A stretch of DNA of 64,000 bases from Symsagittifera roscoffensis (taxonomy: Eukaryota > Xenacoelomorpha > Acoela > Convolutidae). The position numbers and the translations under genes are program-made. Position 1 is the stretch's first letter. Each line of letters opens with the position of its first letter. The DNA is taken from the NCBI RefSeq assembly GCF_963678635.1, contig NC_087062.1, forward strand, positions 81,820,751 through 81,884,750. Reading direction: 5' to 3'. Below, piece after piece: positions 36,101-47,639 of the stretch. The notes under the pieces are model-generated. The model was not told where the DNA came from. It worked only from the letters and a program-made list of their open reading frames with translations, and did not search any database.

Positions 36101-37487
36101 CGATAACGTTGTGCGTGGCTGCTACATTAGGCGGCGGCAAAACAGTCGAGAAGTTATTCGATCCCTTGCTCGAGATCATTCGAATGCTACTATCAGTTCC
36201 TACCGCTTGAACACGCGTCGTCTTCCCGTCAGATTCCAACAATTCCAGACTCTTCATCGGCGTTCTCGCTGTCGCCCAGTACTTGTAATGGTAGTTCAAA
36301 TGGAAGAGGAAACAGTTTCTAGCAGTGGCTACCACTAGTTGTTTATCCGTTGTAATGACCATTTTCAAAATTCTATGATCGCTGACGTGAACTCTATTTA
36401 ATTCGGAAAAACTATCCAACGACAGTATTTTTACGAAACCGTCTTCTGAAGAAACTAAAGCAATCCCTGCGTCTTTTGGATGAATAGTCAAACCAGTCAA
36501 TTTCTTTCCGCAGTAAAACGTGAAAACGTACTTAAGACGTTTTTCCACGGGTTTCCAGACCTTCACTGTCGAATCATGTGAACAACTGACGATAAAATCA
36601 CTCTTATCACTTCGATCCACTCCTGTGATTTCGCCCATGTGACACTGGTTGACTCGGCCAATTTCAGCTCCTTCCAGATCATACATTACGATTAAATGTT
36701 CCGAACAGGCGAAGAAATATTCGCCTCGAATGTCAAAATAAGCATTCAGGGTCCATCCTCCGCCGACGTTTGGAAAATCGGATCTCTTCACCAGCCAGTA
36801 GTTAACCATGGCTTTGACTGAGTTCCAGTTAAGTTCGGGTCTTTTAACCAGCGCCCAAATTTTGACGCCATCCGGTCCGACGGACCATATGTGGTCGTTG
36901 ACTGGATTGAGAACTATAAAAAGAGCCCTCGCTTCAGGAGCATTCACCTCGAATATCTCTTCGAAGTCTTTGTTGATCACCTTCATAAAATAGTCCTTCG
37001 AAATTGAGTAGAACACGTTCATTTTTTGACTGTATACTATTGATCGTAGATATTTAGACTGATACTTTTCGAACAGAAAGGGTCTTTCAACTGACCTTTC
37101 AAGCTGCGACTTTTTCCACGAAGAAATTCCCCTTGTGTCCATGATTACCACTTCGCCTAGCTTGCTGTTGTATGTCACGTCCATGATATTAGTGAGCCTG
37201 AAACTCTGCTCGTACTGATTTGTCAACACAAACCCGTAGGGAAAAGATCGCAATCCGAACTTGTTCCTGACGACCAGTTCCCTGCATCTTGCTAGCTTCA
37301 GCTTCTTCATCTGTTTCCTTATGTAGAAACCTCGGTAGAATTTTTGAATCACACGAATCGCCTGCAGTTCTTCGTTGTCCGGTTTCCGTCCCAAAATGCT
37401 CAGTTTTTTCGGCCTCCTGATTGCTTCGATTGCCAATAGAGCCTTCATCCTCTCCGTTAAAACTTGATCACTCGAATCCCCGTCCAT
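36101..37487 (-). CDS. WDR97-like WD40 protein, exon 1
   Basis: Start of a large WD40 protein. The ATG at 37487 is followed by an IQ-type calmodulin-binding motif (residues about 44-63, VIQKFYRGFYIRKQMKK). WD repeats follow, the clearest being GEITGVDRSDKSDFIVSCSHDSTVKVW and its neighbour ending SSEDGFVKIL. The exon ends in phase 1 at GTCAGT (36100). Six exons (1387, 1189, 455, 158, 1280 and 349 nt) sum to 4818 nt, exactly 1606 codons including the stop. The predicted 1605 residues are close to human WDR97 (about 1620). The WDR97 assignment rests on length, architecture and general resemblance, so it is tentative; the WD40 nature is firm. The gene lies wholly inside UBTD intron 2, on the same strand. 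Confidence 0.75.
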
Positions 37488-39540
37488 TTTGAAGATATAA
37501 ACGTTTTTGCAGCAATTTGAGTTTTGGCAGAGAAAAAATTTGGACGCGCCGTACAGCGCTGTAATTTAATTAGTTTGAGCAAAAGTATCATAAACACACG
37601 GCACCATTTACACAATCAAGTCACGAATAAGAACTGTATAAAAGAAGAATTTTTAACGTTGACAAGTTTATGCGACTAACCAAGTTTGTTTAAGTGAGTT
37701 GTTACTAACCTTTCAAACCAGTAATATCTTTATGATACAAATCATCAAACGTCATTTGATTTATTGATATCTGGCTGCAGCTAATATCTTTTGGTTAGAA
37801 GAAGACATAAACTATTGTTAGTACTAAGTGAAAAAAGAATCCAATAATTCAAATTTAACTGTGACATTTAACTTTATTAAATGTCACAGCTGCATGATTT
37901 ATTCATTTCAAAAATGTACTACGCTATTTCAATTAAATGTTTTATAATTTGCAATAATAATTTTAACCAATTCTTTAAAAATATACTCTTTTTGTTATTT
38001 TTTTTGTTGTAAGTGTAAGTTTATTTTAAACAAAAAATTTTGTTGGCCCAGTTCTTATCGTATAAATTCACAAAAAGTTATCGTCTAAACTCAGTTGTTT
38101 TACGGTTGCCTAATTTCCAAGGCCCCATTATATGATACCACTTCAGCCACATTTTTAACCTCAATAAGACATTCTATATAAATTAACATCAGCGAAGCGG
38201 AGCTTCACCCCCACTCGCGATAGGCAAATGTATGCCACTGCCCAGCCGTAGACAAGATTTTCTGATAACCTAAATAATCTAACTAATTATCTAAATACCA
38301 CTAAATAATCTCTCTAACACAGAGGCGAAGCAAATCTTTCCATAACTTGCGATACAATGCAAGCATATCATTGAAAGCTAGCAAAAAGAAAAAGGGTCGG
38401 AAAAATCGGAGCAGAAAATAATTGATAAAAAAAAATATATTTTTTGGAAAAAATGAAACATTCAGTTTTGGAAAACAGGCCGGAACAACAACTGCCAGTA
38501 GAACTTCTTTTCTCGCTAAGCAGCTACTAAGCGGACAATACGTGGGTGGACGCTCATTAAGCCAAAAACAAAGATAGTACTATAAAAAAAATTGCCATAA
38601 AAATATAATGTTGTTTTACTTAGTGTCGTTTGAAGGCCTAATGAGCCGATAAAACAAGGAAACCATCAAGGCCGAATAAAGCTTTTGACCAAAAAAAAAC
38701 AAAAAAAGAAAAAATCAAAGTAAGGGCAAATAAAATTACAAATTACAGGAGTAAATCAAATCCACTTGCAACTAGCATGAAAAATGTTTACAACAAGAAA
38801 AAAACCGTGATGAGGTAACTAAGCCGACAATCATAAGCATACAAGCAAAAGTTTGACATTTCAATGTTCCCGTTAATTTTTTTTCAATTTCATGCATACT
38901 GAAAAAAAAACATGCACACTGCAGAAAGATCCGATAGGACTCAACTTAAAAATTCAGGCTGCAAATTCTAAACACTCGACCAAGTGGAAATAAGACTGAA
39001 ATTTCTTAGGTTTCAATCAAAAAAAAACCACGTTGAACTTCTTACAGGTTCGTCAGAAAAATTTTCAACGGAAAAAGTCTAATTCATGGCTTTCGCAAGT
39101 ATAAAAATAAAGGCGAAGCGGAGCTTCGCATCGCTTGCGATACAGCACAAACAAAAAATATACGAAGTCGAAAACCAATGACAAATGTCGAAACAACTAC
39201 AACTAGATCTAGCAAAATTTTCGTATGCCTCGATAGATGTTCATTCAAGGCAAACATCCCAAGCAAAACATTTGAATATTAAATTAGCAACTGAACAAAA
39301 CTTACGAAGCAGCCGACAACCTTTGAGCAAACAGTTTGATTTTGAAAATGATTTTGGAAAAAATTTGAAGTCCGCAATGAAATTTAAATGAACAACACTT
39401 ACAACTATAATGAAAATAGCTTTCAGTACAAAAAAATCCGCCATGTGGCAACTAAGCCGACAAAACTTGAGCAGACAAATGAAAGTCCAACAATTCAAAT
39501 TTTACCGGCAAACAAAACCAATTTATAACATGCTGAAAAA

Positions 39541-39623
39541 AAGGTCCGACCGCGTCTAGAACCCCAGATCTTGGGGTGCAAAGGCGGCCACGTTACCCCT
39601 GAGCCAAGTGTAAGCGAACCTGA
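39541..39623 (-). repeat. tRNA-like sequence, SINE head or tRNA pseudogene
   Basis: The minus strand has TTGGCTCAGGGGTAACG (A-box-like) and GGGGTTCTAGACG (B-box-like) at tRNA spacing. Its ends (AGGTTCG with CGGACCT) could pair as a 7-bp acceptor stem with one wobble. The T stem has mismatches, so I do not call a functional tRNA. Confidence 0.45.
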
Positions 39624-40899
39624 AAATTGTGAAGGTTCACTAATAACATAAAGTAAGAAAGAAAGTAAAATTTGCAAGTTGTGTACTGGAGAAAAAAGTC
39701 TTGTTCCGATAACAAGACACTTGCTCTCGCAAAACTTAATACGACCCATTTTTAAGACACTAACAAAAAAACAAGGATAGCCGGTTGTTGTGCAAGTAGT
39801 GCAGAATGTTCTAGCCACACTTTCAGAAAAAAAAGTTTTGTTTTTGTGTCTTTTGTGCTTGTTTTGAACGTCGAGTTATGATACAACTATACAAATGCGT
39901 AAGAACTTTGTAAATTAAACATAAACGACTTCAATTTCCTTTCAAATAAAATTAAAAACTTCGAAAAAAAAATTTTCAATTTTTTGCACTAGAAAACTTA
40001 AATGTATTTCAAAGTTTTCTTTTGTCAGAGAGGAGCTCAATGGAGCTTCAAAAACCAGTTTTCGTTTTAGTAAAATCAAGTTTTTTTTAGCCTAAACTGC
40101 TTATTTTTATTTATAACAAACGTTACTCGATCGCGTTACTCGATCGCATCACTCGTTCGAAAATAGGCGAAAAATGAAAAATTTCAAACCGATTTTTCTC
40201 AACACTAGCTTTTTTTTTTGGAAAAATTTTACGGTGGTTCGAATCACGACTTTAATACGATATATCACTTGACCCTGTCCGATGATTTTTAGTGGTACGT
40301 GACTTTGCGTGGAAAACAAAAAATGAAAAAGACAAACGTAGCCAATTGAAGATTGGAAAAGAGTAATGAACGTAAGTAAACATTAAAATAACTGACTTCC
40401 TTGAAAAAATCTCAACTTTCGAATTTTAAAGAAAAAAATAGATGCCCTTTAAGCTCTTTCTAGAAAAATAGAATTTCTAGAACAATTTATGATTGGCGCT
40501 TTTTTGATATTAAGCACCCAACTTGAGAAAACTGGATCAATAGGTAAAGTTTTTTATTCCGCTGGGAAATCTTAAAAATAAATTCCACTTTCGAAACTAG
40601 AAATCGCTTACGTTTTTTGCGCCATTTCCACGTTCGTATTGGGAGGGTGCTATTTACGTCACTTTCAGCAGATTAATTTTAATTGAACTCAACAAATGAA
40701 TTATACCTAGGTGCATCAGTATTTTGAGACTTTTTCCTGAAAAAAAAAATCATTAAGGCCTATATAAGAGTCTTCACTACGTTAATTACTCCTAAAAACT
40801 AAAACACACCCGAAAACAAAGTTATTCCCCATTTTCACTAGACGGAACAATAAAACATTCCCGGTAAAAGCAGACACAGACAACTTTCAGCACAAAAAA

Positions 40900-40995
40900 T
40901 ACAGGTCTTAGCCGGGCTCGAATCCTAGACCTATGTCACTCCAGGCCTGGACCTTATCTCAGCACTGAAGGCGCCGAACCAGTCACTCGAAATTA
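40900..40995 (-). repeat. tRNA-derived SINE fragment
   Basis: The minus strand carries a GGATTCGAGCCCGG B box (40911-40924) followed by CTAAGACC, as in the copy near 21663-21760. The A-box side (GACTGGTTCGGCGCC) is diverged. Confidence 0.45.
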
Positions 40996-41146
40996 GTTTT
41001 GGTATTAGCCATTCTATTAGACAATCTTTTACCCAAAAAAATCGACGATCCGATCTAATAAGACTGGTTTATATTTTCAAAATATGCACCAAGCTTGTTT
41101 ATAAAGAAAGAACTTTAAGGGGGCCAGAATCTGGCAAACTGCTCAC

Positions 41147-41380
41147 CCAAAGGTAGAGTAATGTTAGCACCATCAATGATAGCTTGGGCAAGAACGAAAT
41201 CTTTGCTTTCGAATGCCTGAACAGCAGCCCTCAGTGCATCCCAGATTTCCCTTCTGCCGTCGAAAGCAGGCGCAGTGTCCCAGTACTCATCCCGCTTACT
41301 CATCAACTGGCCTAGAGTTATAGGCACCTCGCTCTTCCACATTGGAGCATCTTTCTGTAGAGGGCGGTTTTTACCAGCAC
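41147..41380 (-). CDS. UBTD-type protein, exon 2
   Basis: The exon enters in phase 1 after TTTCTTTTAG and leaves in phase 1 at a GTGAGC donor (41146). It encodes most of the UBTD domain: [20 protein letters not shown], then [19 protein letters not shown] and [16 protein letters not shown]. This matches the family pattern of an R-x-E/D-(F/Y)-WDTAPAF core. It joins in frame and phase to 20608. Confidence 0.92.
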
Positions 41381-44119
41381 CTAAAAGAAATAAAAAGTCA
41401 TGACTTCTAAGGAAAACAATGTCTGTTGTCTTCGCAAAAAGCAGAGAACGTTTCCATCAAAACTTTTTTTTACATCATTGGTCAGTTTCGCAGGGCCAGT
41501 TTTTCATTGGTCAGTTTCAATTTTAATTTTCAAGTGAGCTCGTGGATAAAAACAATAATAAATTGAACACCTAACTTTAAACAAAAAGATATAACAGAGT
41601 TCGCAGTACAAATATGCATGATATTAGAAATAAAACCAAAGCCATTTTGCGACACGCCATTCATAGCAACAAAATCTAGCAGACAAAAATCAAAAATAAC
41701 TCAAAAATATTTTTGCAAAAAATATATCGAAATAAACTCAATCAAAATTTTCATAAGTTTGTCTCGAGCAAAGTCTATTTTGTGGAAACTATGTCTAGAA
41801 CAACAACTGTCTGCGTGAAGGTAGCATTGAGACAAAAATTAACTAAGTCGATAATACTTTTTACAAAGAAGCTTGTGATACAGCACAAGAATAGCGTTAT
41901 AAGCTAGCAGACACAGAAGGAGATGGAAGCCAAAAAAAAACTTTGAAAAAAATTAAAAAACATTACAAAAAAAATTTCAAACCTTTGTCTAGAATGATGT
42001 TCAATTAGAGCACATCATGCCAAGAAACACAATAACCGCCGTTAATTAAGCATTCAGAAACAATTACCGAACGACAACTAAGCCGACAAGACTTGGGTGG
42101 AGGACACTTGAGCCGAAAACAAATTTTTGTCAAATAATTTTGAGTTAAAATATTTTGCAAACAATCCCCAGCCCTCCTGAAACACACAAAATCATACCAC
42201 TTCATTTTGCCTTTCAAACGACGCGAAATCAGGCAAATAAGTCAATATACCATAAGCTGGCCCCAATAAAGCGATAGTTTTCGAAATGTAATGTAGGAAA
42301 CCTTACAAATTACTGAACAGCTTCAAATTATAGTTACAGAAGCTTAAATCGGAGAGAAGATTATGCTTTGGTGAAAAAACTAAGCTTTAGAAATCAGGAC
42401 TTTAAAAAAATAACAAACAGGTCCGTCAATTGAAGTTTTCACAGTATCAACTACTACAAAGGGCAAAACTGTAGCCATAGACCTTATGTTCCTAATGCGC
42501 TTGCTTTACTTCTTGACGAATAGAGGGACCTGAACGACGATGAGTTCCATAAAAGAGCAAAATCAATTTCTTTCATGTTTGGGAGAAAGTTGTTTACGGG
42601 CAAAAATTAGATATTTGAAACGTACACCAAAGCACACAAGCATAAATCACAATTTTGGAATCCAAATGACGCAATTTGAGGCTACTTAGCTTAAATAAGA
42701 TAAGCCAACCCATTAAATCCGAATACACCTTATTAACAAAAAACATAGCCTACAGAAACGTGTGAAAATAAACAAAAAAAATGATCGAAATTTCGACGGA
42801 AAAAGTATTTTACCTAGAAACTCTTCGAAAATCAAAAGTTACTTATGATTGCGTTTTTTTTAAACAAAAAATACCATTTCGAGAAAACTGGAACCATAGG
42901 TAATTTTTGATTGAGGTTGGAAATCTGAAAACTGAAAGCCATTTTTAAAAATGATAAAGGAGTAACAAATGAATTGAATTTAACTTCATAAGAAATCAAA
43001 ATTCAAACCGCGAAAAATCAAATTTGACTGTGAATTTTAGGGCTTTTTCGTAAAAAAAATAAAAAATCACCTATAAGAGAGTAATCACTTTATTCGTGAC
43101 TCTTAAAAACAAAAAAGGACCATCAGAACCAAACGGTGATTTAATGGGATAGGTAGCAGCGCAGGTCTGAATTTGCAATGAAACTCGTAACTTGATAGCC
43201 TTTTGCCATACGATAATACGTACAAGGAAACAACCTGAACTTTAAAAGAACTCAAAGTTGAAGAAATATGCCCCAATCACTTAATTCAAACACTTAATTA
43301 TTAAAACTTAATGTTGCTCACATGTGAAAGTTCGCGTTACGAAAACTAAGCCAACAAAAACAAAACAGACAAACGATATTAAATTTTTCAGCAGGAAATT
43401 CTCAATTTGCAAACAGAATCACTCGTGAACTGACTCTAATAACTAGCTTTTTACGTGCCATGAATGTGCGTTATCACGGCTCTAACAAAAACAATCAAAA
43501 ACTATAATGAATTTAGAGAACAAACGGGGAAAAGTCTAGCACGGGAAACGACTAAACGCAGGGGTAAAATAGTTGAAGGTCGCTTTCACGCCTAATCGAC
43601 ACACGTTGACAAAAAACTAATTTATTCGACTTAGTTTAACCACAGAGGCAAAACTTCACTTCGCAAACACAAACAAAAGACGGCAGAAAGAGCTTAAGAC
43701 GGCAAATTTAAAAAAAAGCAGCCGACTACAATAATCAAGCCTCTAGCACAGACCAATAGAAAACTAATCAATTGCCTTTGCAACGGTGCCGTATCCCCCT
43801 GCTGACTTTAGAAGTTAACGCACTGATAGTTTTTTTTTCAGTGAACTTATTAGGCAATTAAGTGATACAAAGAAGCAAACGAAATCAGGGCGAGCAAGTT
43901 ATGAAACAATTATTCATTTGCTGTCTAATTCGTTCAATTTTTTTTTAATCAAAAAATTTAAATTCTATCAGTAAAATCTTCAGCACCAGTAAAATTTGAC
44001 GTAAAACAGATAGACAGTTTTTTTCAATATGTACTTTACATACTGTCCTAATAAAATGTAACAAATGTACAGTTAAGAGAATAGCGCCGTGAAGAGGAAT
44101 GATAATGTCATATCGTGAG
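41381..44119. other. UBTD intron 1, repeat-derived sequence without genes
   Basis: AT-rich intron with relatives of the dispersed family (CTAAGCCGACAA near 42070 and 43340; GAGAAAACTGGA..ATAGGTAA near 42883, also at 28561 and 40521). I see no credible ORF or RNA gene. Confidence 0.55.
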
Positions 44120-46420
44120 TTAAAACTCTGCAAGTGAAGTAGTAAAATCAGGGTCGAAAACGGTACCCGTCGTCTTATAAAAAATCCTGCTGCCTCTGAG
44201 GCATGTTACTGATGATCTAACTAATAAAAACGAAAGTTTGCATCTGATCGCCGAGATTGTTTTTGAATAATCCGATGTCATTTTTTCTGATAAAAGATAC
44301 GCAAGTCTCTTCAAAAATAAGTCACATTCTTTTCCTTGGCCTCCTGTTGATCCGAAAATGAGTGGTGTAAAGACTCCATGTTCGATTTCCATAACTCTCT
44401 CATTGTAGCATCTCTTCTTCTCGTTCTCCTGCTCTTTGAACAGTGTCTCCACTTTTTTCGTTTGATGGCTAGGTGCGTTGGGATAGAAAACCCGTACATT
44501 GAAGAATGCACGCTGGCCATTATGACTCCAAAAGTTTCGAGCACTGATGTCAAGTCGGGCGTTTTCAGAGGAATTTGCGGACCTGAGAGTCAGGTGTTCA
44601 GTTGTCAGTGATTGTAGGGAGGGCTATTGTCGTACGTCTACGCAAACTTCTGATAAGAGTTTTGATAGGTGGTTTCTGATTCCGTCATGTCTCATGTGTA
44701 CAAATCCCCCTTTTCTGCATATCATCGCATGGTTTGCATCGAAGGTCGACCCGCAGGGGCATTTCTGGGGAAGATCATGTAGGATGAGTCCATATCGAAG
44801 ACACAGTGCATCTCTGAAGGACTGTTTATCCAATACAAAGCCCTCTTCTTCGATTGGCAGTGCAGTTAACCATATGGACGATGACTTACAGTCGAGGATT
44901 TCTATGGATCTGGAGAGACTTTCATTCGCCGCTTCTTTCACTATAGCGGATTCTATTTTCAATCGTTCATACTTCGAGGTTTTCATTGATCGAATAGTGT
45001 TGCGAGTGTTCACTGCAAGGTTATCAGGGATTATCTCTTGCAGCAAGATGACCGATTTCAGCTGATCTGTTACGAGAAGTGAGTTTTGAAATTACTTCAT
45101 TTAGCATGCCACCAGAGACACCATCATCTGCAAAGAATACCTTCCGTGTTCTGAGTTCTGGTTGTAGCAAGTTCTTTATTCCTAGCGCGTATATCGCCAT
45201 AGCTACTGCATCACCTTGGGTAGTACCCTCGTCTGATGAGATTTCCCCTCCGTCGTAGAACAGGCGGGAGGCTTTACGATAGAAATTCAGAATAAAAGAG
45301 GATATTTCGGGGAGCTAATTCGGATATTATGCAGCGCGGCTTTGCGGTTGAGGCTGTTGAATGCATTCTCTGCGTCGATGAGTAGGATGCCCTCACACTC
45401 TTCTGTGTCAAAATATTCTCGCATCGCGTGAACTGCGGCTACACTGCCAGATTTCAAACCAGTACATGTTTGTAGCGGGCCAACTGAGATTTGTACGTCT
45501 TTCTTCAGTGTGGAAGCCACCACTTTACCCATCAGTCGTCGCAGCACTTCACCTATTCCTATAGGGCGGATTCCGGGATTTTTGTTGAGAGCGATTATGC
45601 GACTGTTGGCGAGTGATGTGATTAACGTGTGATCTATGTTTTGCTTACAGAGTCTACGGGTGACCTCTGCAACTGCGTTGCATAAGTTCACGGACTCCAT
45701 ACCAAAATGTTTGCAGCAAGCAATTCGCCGCAAACCCAGTGCATCCAGACCCGATGGACCGGCGCCCCCTGTCATTTGCAAACAAGCGCTTCGCACTTTA
45801 CCGCCGTCAATAGAGTCAAACACATGTTCGTCCACCCAATTTACCGGCCCTTCCAAAAGACTTCCTGCTAGTATCGCCTTTCCTTCAGGGTGTTCTTCCT
45901 TGAGCTGACTGAGAACTGATGTATCGACCTTCAGTACGTCCCCTGATTTATCTATATCAAGCAGGTGGAGTGCTGCTTTGATATTACCCTGAAGGACCAG
46001 ATTAGCGAATCTTTTGTTCATTGTTTCAGGGTCTGCTTTCGCTCTACCATTTGGTAACCGGTTCTGTATTGAGCGACCAGCTCTTAGCAGTTCACTGATG
46101 TCACCTTGTTCCCACTGTTGAAGTCTTTGTTCGAGTAGGTTAGAATGTTCTTTCGCTTTGGATTTCAAGTGTGGTTTCTGGAGTAGGAGAGCTGGCATTA
46201 TCATGATACTTGTCATTGAAACAGTTTGGTGCTTTGTACCTCCCACAAACTCTGCCAAGTGTCGTGTGATTTCACGAATGAATGCCTTTCCGCTTTGTCC
46301 AGATGGGACCTTGAATAGATTCTTCTTCCAAGTGATTACAGATTCGTATGCGTCGAGGATCTGTTTCTTGAAGTCGTCGAATTTCATCCATACCAAACAG
46401 TTAGCAATGAATGCTCCCAA
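44120..46420 (-). pseudogene. Broken retroelement: reverse transcriptase plus restriction-like endonuclease
   Basis: Remnant in UBTD intron 1, same strand. From 46420 the frame gives the RT fingers and palm: GPSGLDALGLRRI, LNKNPGIRPIGIGEVLRRL and GILLIDAENAFNSLNR, a lineage common in aquatic invertebrate genomes. A frameshift near 45300 moves the frame, after which GTTQGDAVAMAIYALG and the catalytic FADDG (near 45123-45134) follow. Beyond it the sequence soon reaches WLTALPIEEEGF, so the thumb seems largely deleted. A C-x-C..H..C finger (CPCGSTFDANHAMIC) follows, then an in-frame TAG (44626-44624). Next comes the PD-(D/E)XK-like nuclease: ARLDISARNFW and FFNVRVF, where I would expect FFDVRVF. 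The ending IEHGVFTPLIFGSTGGQG..LRGSR is intact. The exact clade is not assigned. Confidence 0.8.
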
Positions 46421-47209
46421 AAAGTGGATACAATTATGCTTAAATTGTCAGATATAGTTTGAGCAGTACTCAGATACCAAAAGTGAACACACTTCGATGA
46501 TTCAGGTTGAGAAAAAGGCACTCGTAGAACAATAGAAGCGTTTGCTGGTGTTATTAGACAAATGATAGCGCGTAATTATATCCTGAAACCTTGTGTAAGA
46601 ACTAAGTGCTCTAATATACTAACTACATATAGCATACCAGAAAGTCATGTTACAAAACGCAAATAAGCTGACAAAAACTAAACTAAAAACAACGAAGTTG
46701 ACGTTATTCTGTTGCGGCTAAGTGATTGTCGCCGTTTTAGTTCGCAGCAAAAAAAACAATTTCCGCGCCGAAGAAAAACAAAGTCCGCTTGAGATCCAAT
46801 TCCTGGAACTTGACAGAAAATCTATATTGCCAAATACCACAGAAAAACTATATTGTCAAAAAAGAAAAGCGATAATGCCACTATTAAATGATACAGCAAA
46901 AAGAAAATTTGCTAAAACTACAGCTACAAACTGACTCGCTACAAGCATGTGCGTTGTCAATGCACCAACGAAGAAAAATTAAAAACCATAGAATTTTCTG
47001 AACAAAGTTGTTAACGGGAAAAGGCTTTTGCTAATATTATTGCTGAAGTAGGTAAAAAATCGCTTTCATAACTAATCGACAAAAACTATCTTTTTTGAAC
47101 TAGTTTTACTACAGCTAAAGCTCCTATCAGTAAACACAGTACAAAAACGGCAAAATAAGCTTAGGAAATTTAAAAAAAATCTTAAAGAAGTCGAGGATTA
47201 AGAACATAC

Positions 47210-47255
47210 CTTCTGAGTCATCCGATTCACGGTTGCGGCTAAAAATACATCCCAT
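47210..47255 (-). CDS. UBTD-type protein, exon 1 with N-myristoylation signal
   Basis: A 46-nt exon encodes MGCIFSRNRESDDSE and ends in phase 1 at a GTATGT donor, matching the phase-1 acceptor of exon 2. Human UBTD proteins also begin MGxC and continue into the same basic linker. MGxxxS fits an N-myristoylation signal and Cys3 could be palmitoylated, suggesting membrane attachment. The exon is short, so the call depends on this start and the phase match. The giant retroelement's 3' region begins within about 0.4 kb upstream. Confidence 0.8.
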
Positions 47256-47639
47256 TAAAACATACCATGTCCTGAAAAAATGATAAGAGGTCAATTAAAA
47301 TGGGCCCTTGTGCCATGCGAAGGTCCGTGCACATGTTGGAAACGGCCATACCAACGCTATATAATGTAAAAGTCGCCTACTTAGGTCACATATGAGGTTA
47401 AAGAAAAATAGGCCCTATAACCATTGGCTCAAGAGTCAGAGACACTATCTCTTGTTTTTCTACCTCGAACGGTCGGAGCCAATTCGGTTCACTTGCGACA
47501 TGAGACTAAAAACCCGTTACAGCTTAAAGGCCACTACCAAAATACCCCCCCCCCCCCCCACTCTAGAAAATTAGAACATCCCCATACTCAGGTCTCAAAA
47601 TACCCAAAAGACGCGAACGCCGTTAAAAACAGGGTCGGA

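Larger units (their letters stand above)
34975..43700. repeat. Dispersed GCGAAGCGGAGCTTCGC / CTAAGCCGACAA repeat family
   Basis: Two linked motifs recur through the intronic sequence of UBTD. One is a small palindrome-like block near GGCGAAGCGGAGCTTCGC with TTGCGATACA (34980, 38190, 38325, 39110, with relatives at 21568, 29120 and 43646). The other is CTAAGCCGACAA (24810, 35415, 38820, 39450, 42070, 43340). They look like remains of one long interspersed element or satellite. Confidence 0.5.

Noticed and set aside
39541-39623. Functional tRNA gene
   Set aside because: The boxes and an acceptor stem are present but the T stem has several mismatches, so a SINE head or relic is the better reading.
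44547-45065. 172-codon plus-strand frame
   Set aside because: It is antisense to the endonuclease part of the broken retroelement, where the minus strand gives clear family motifs.
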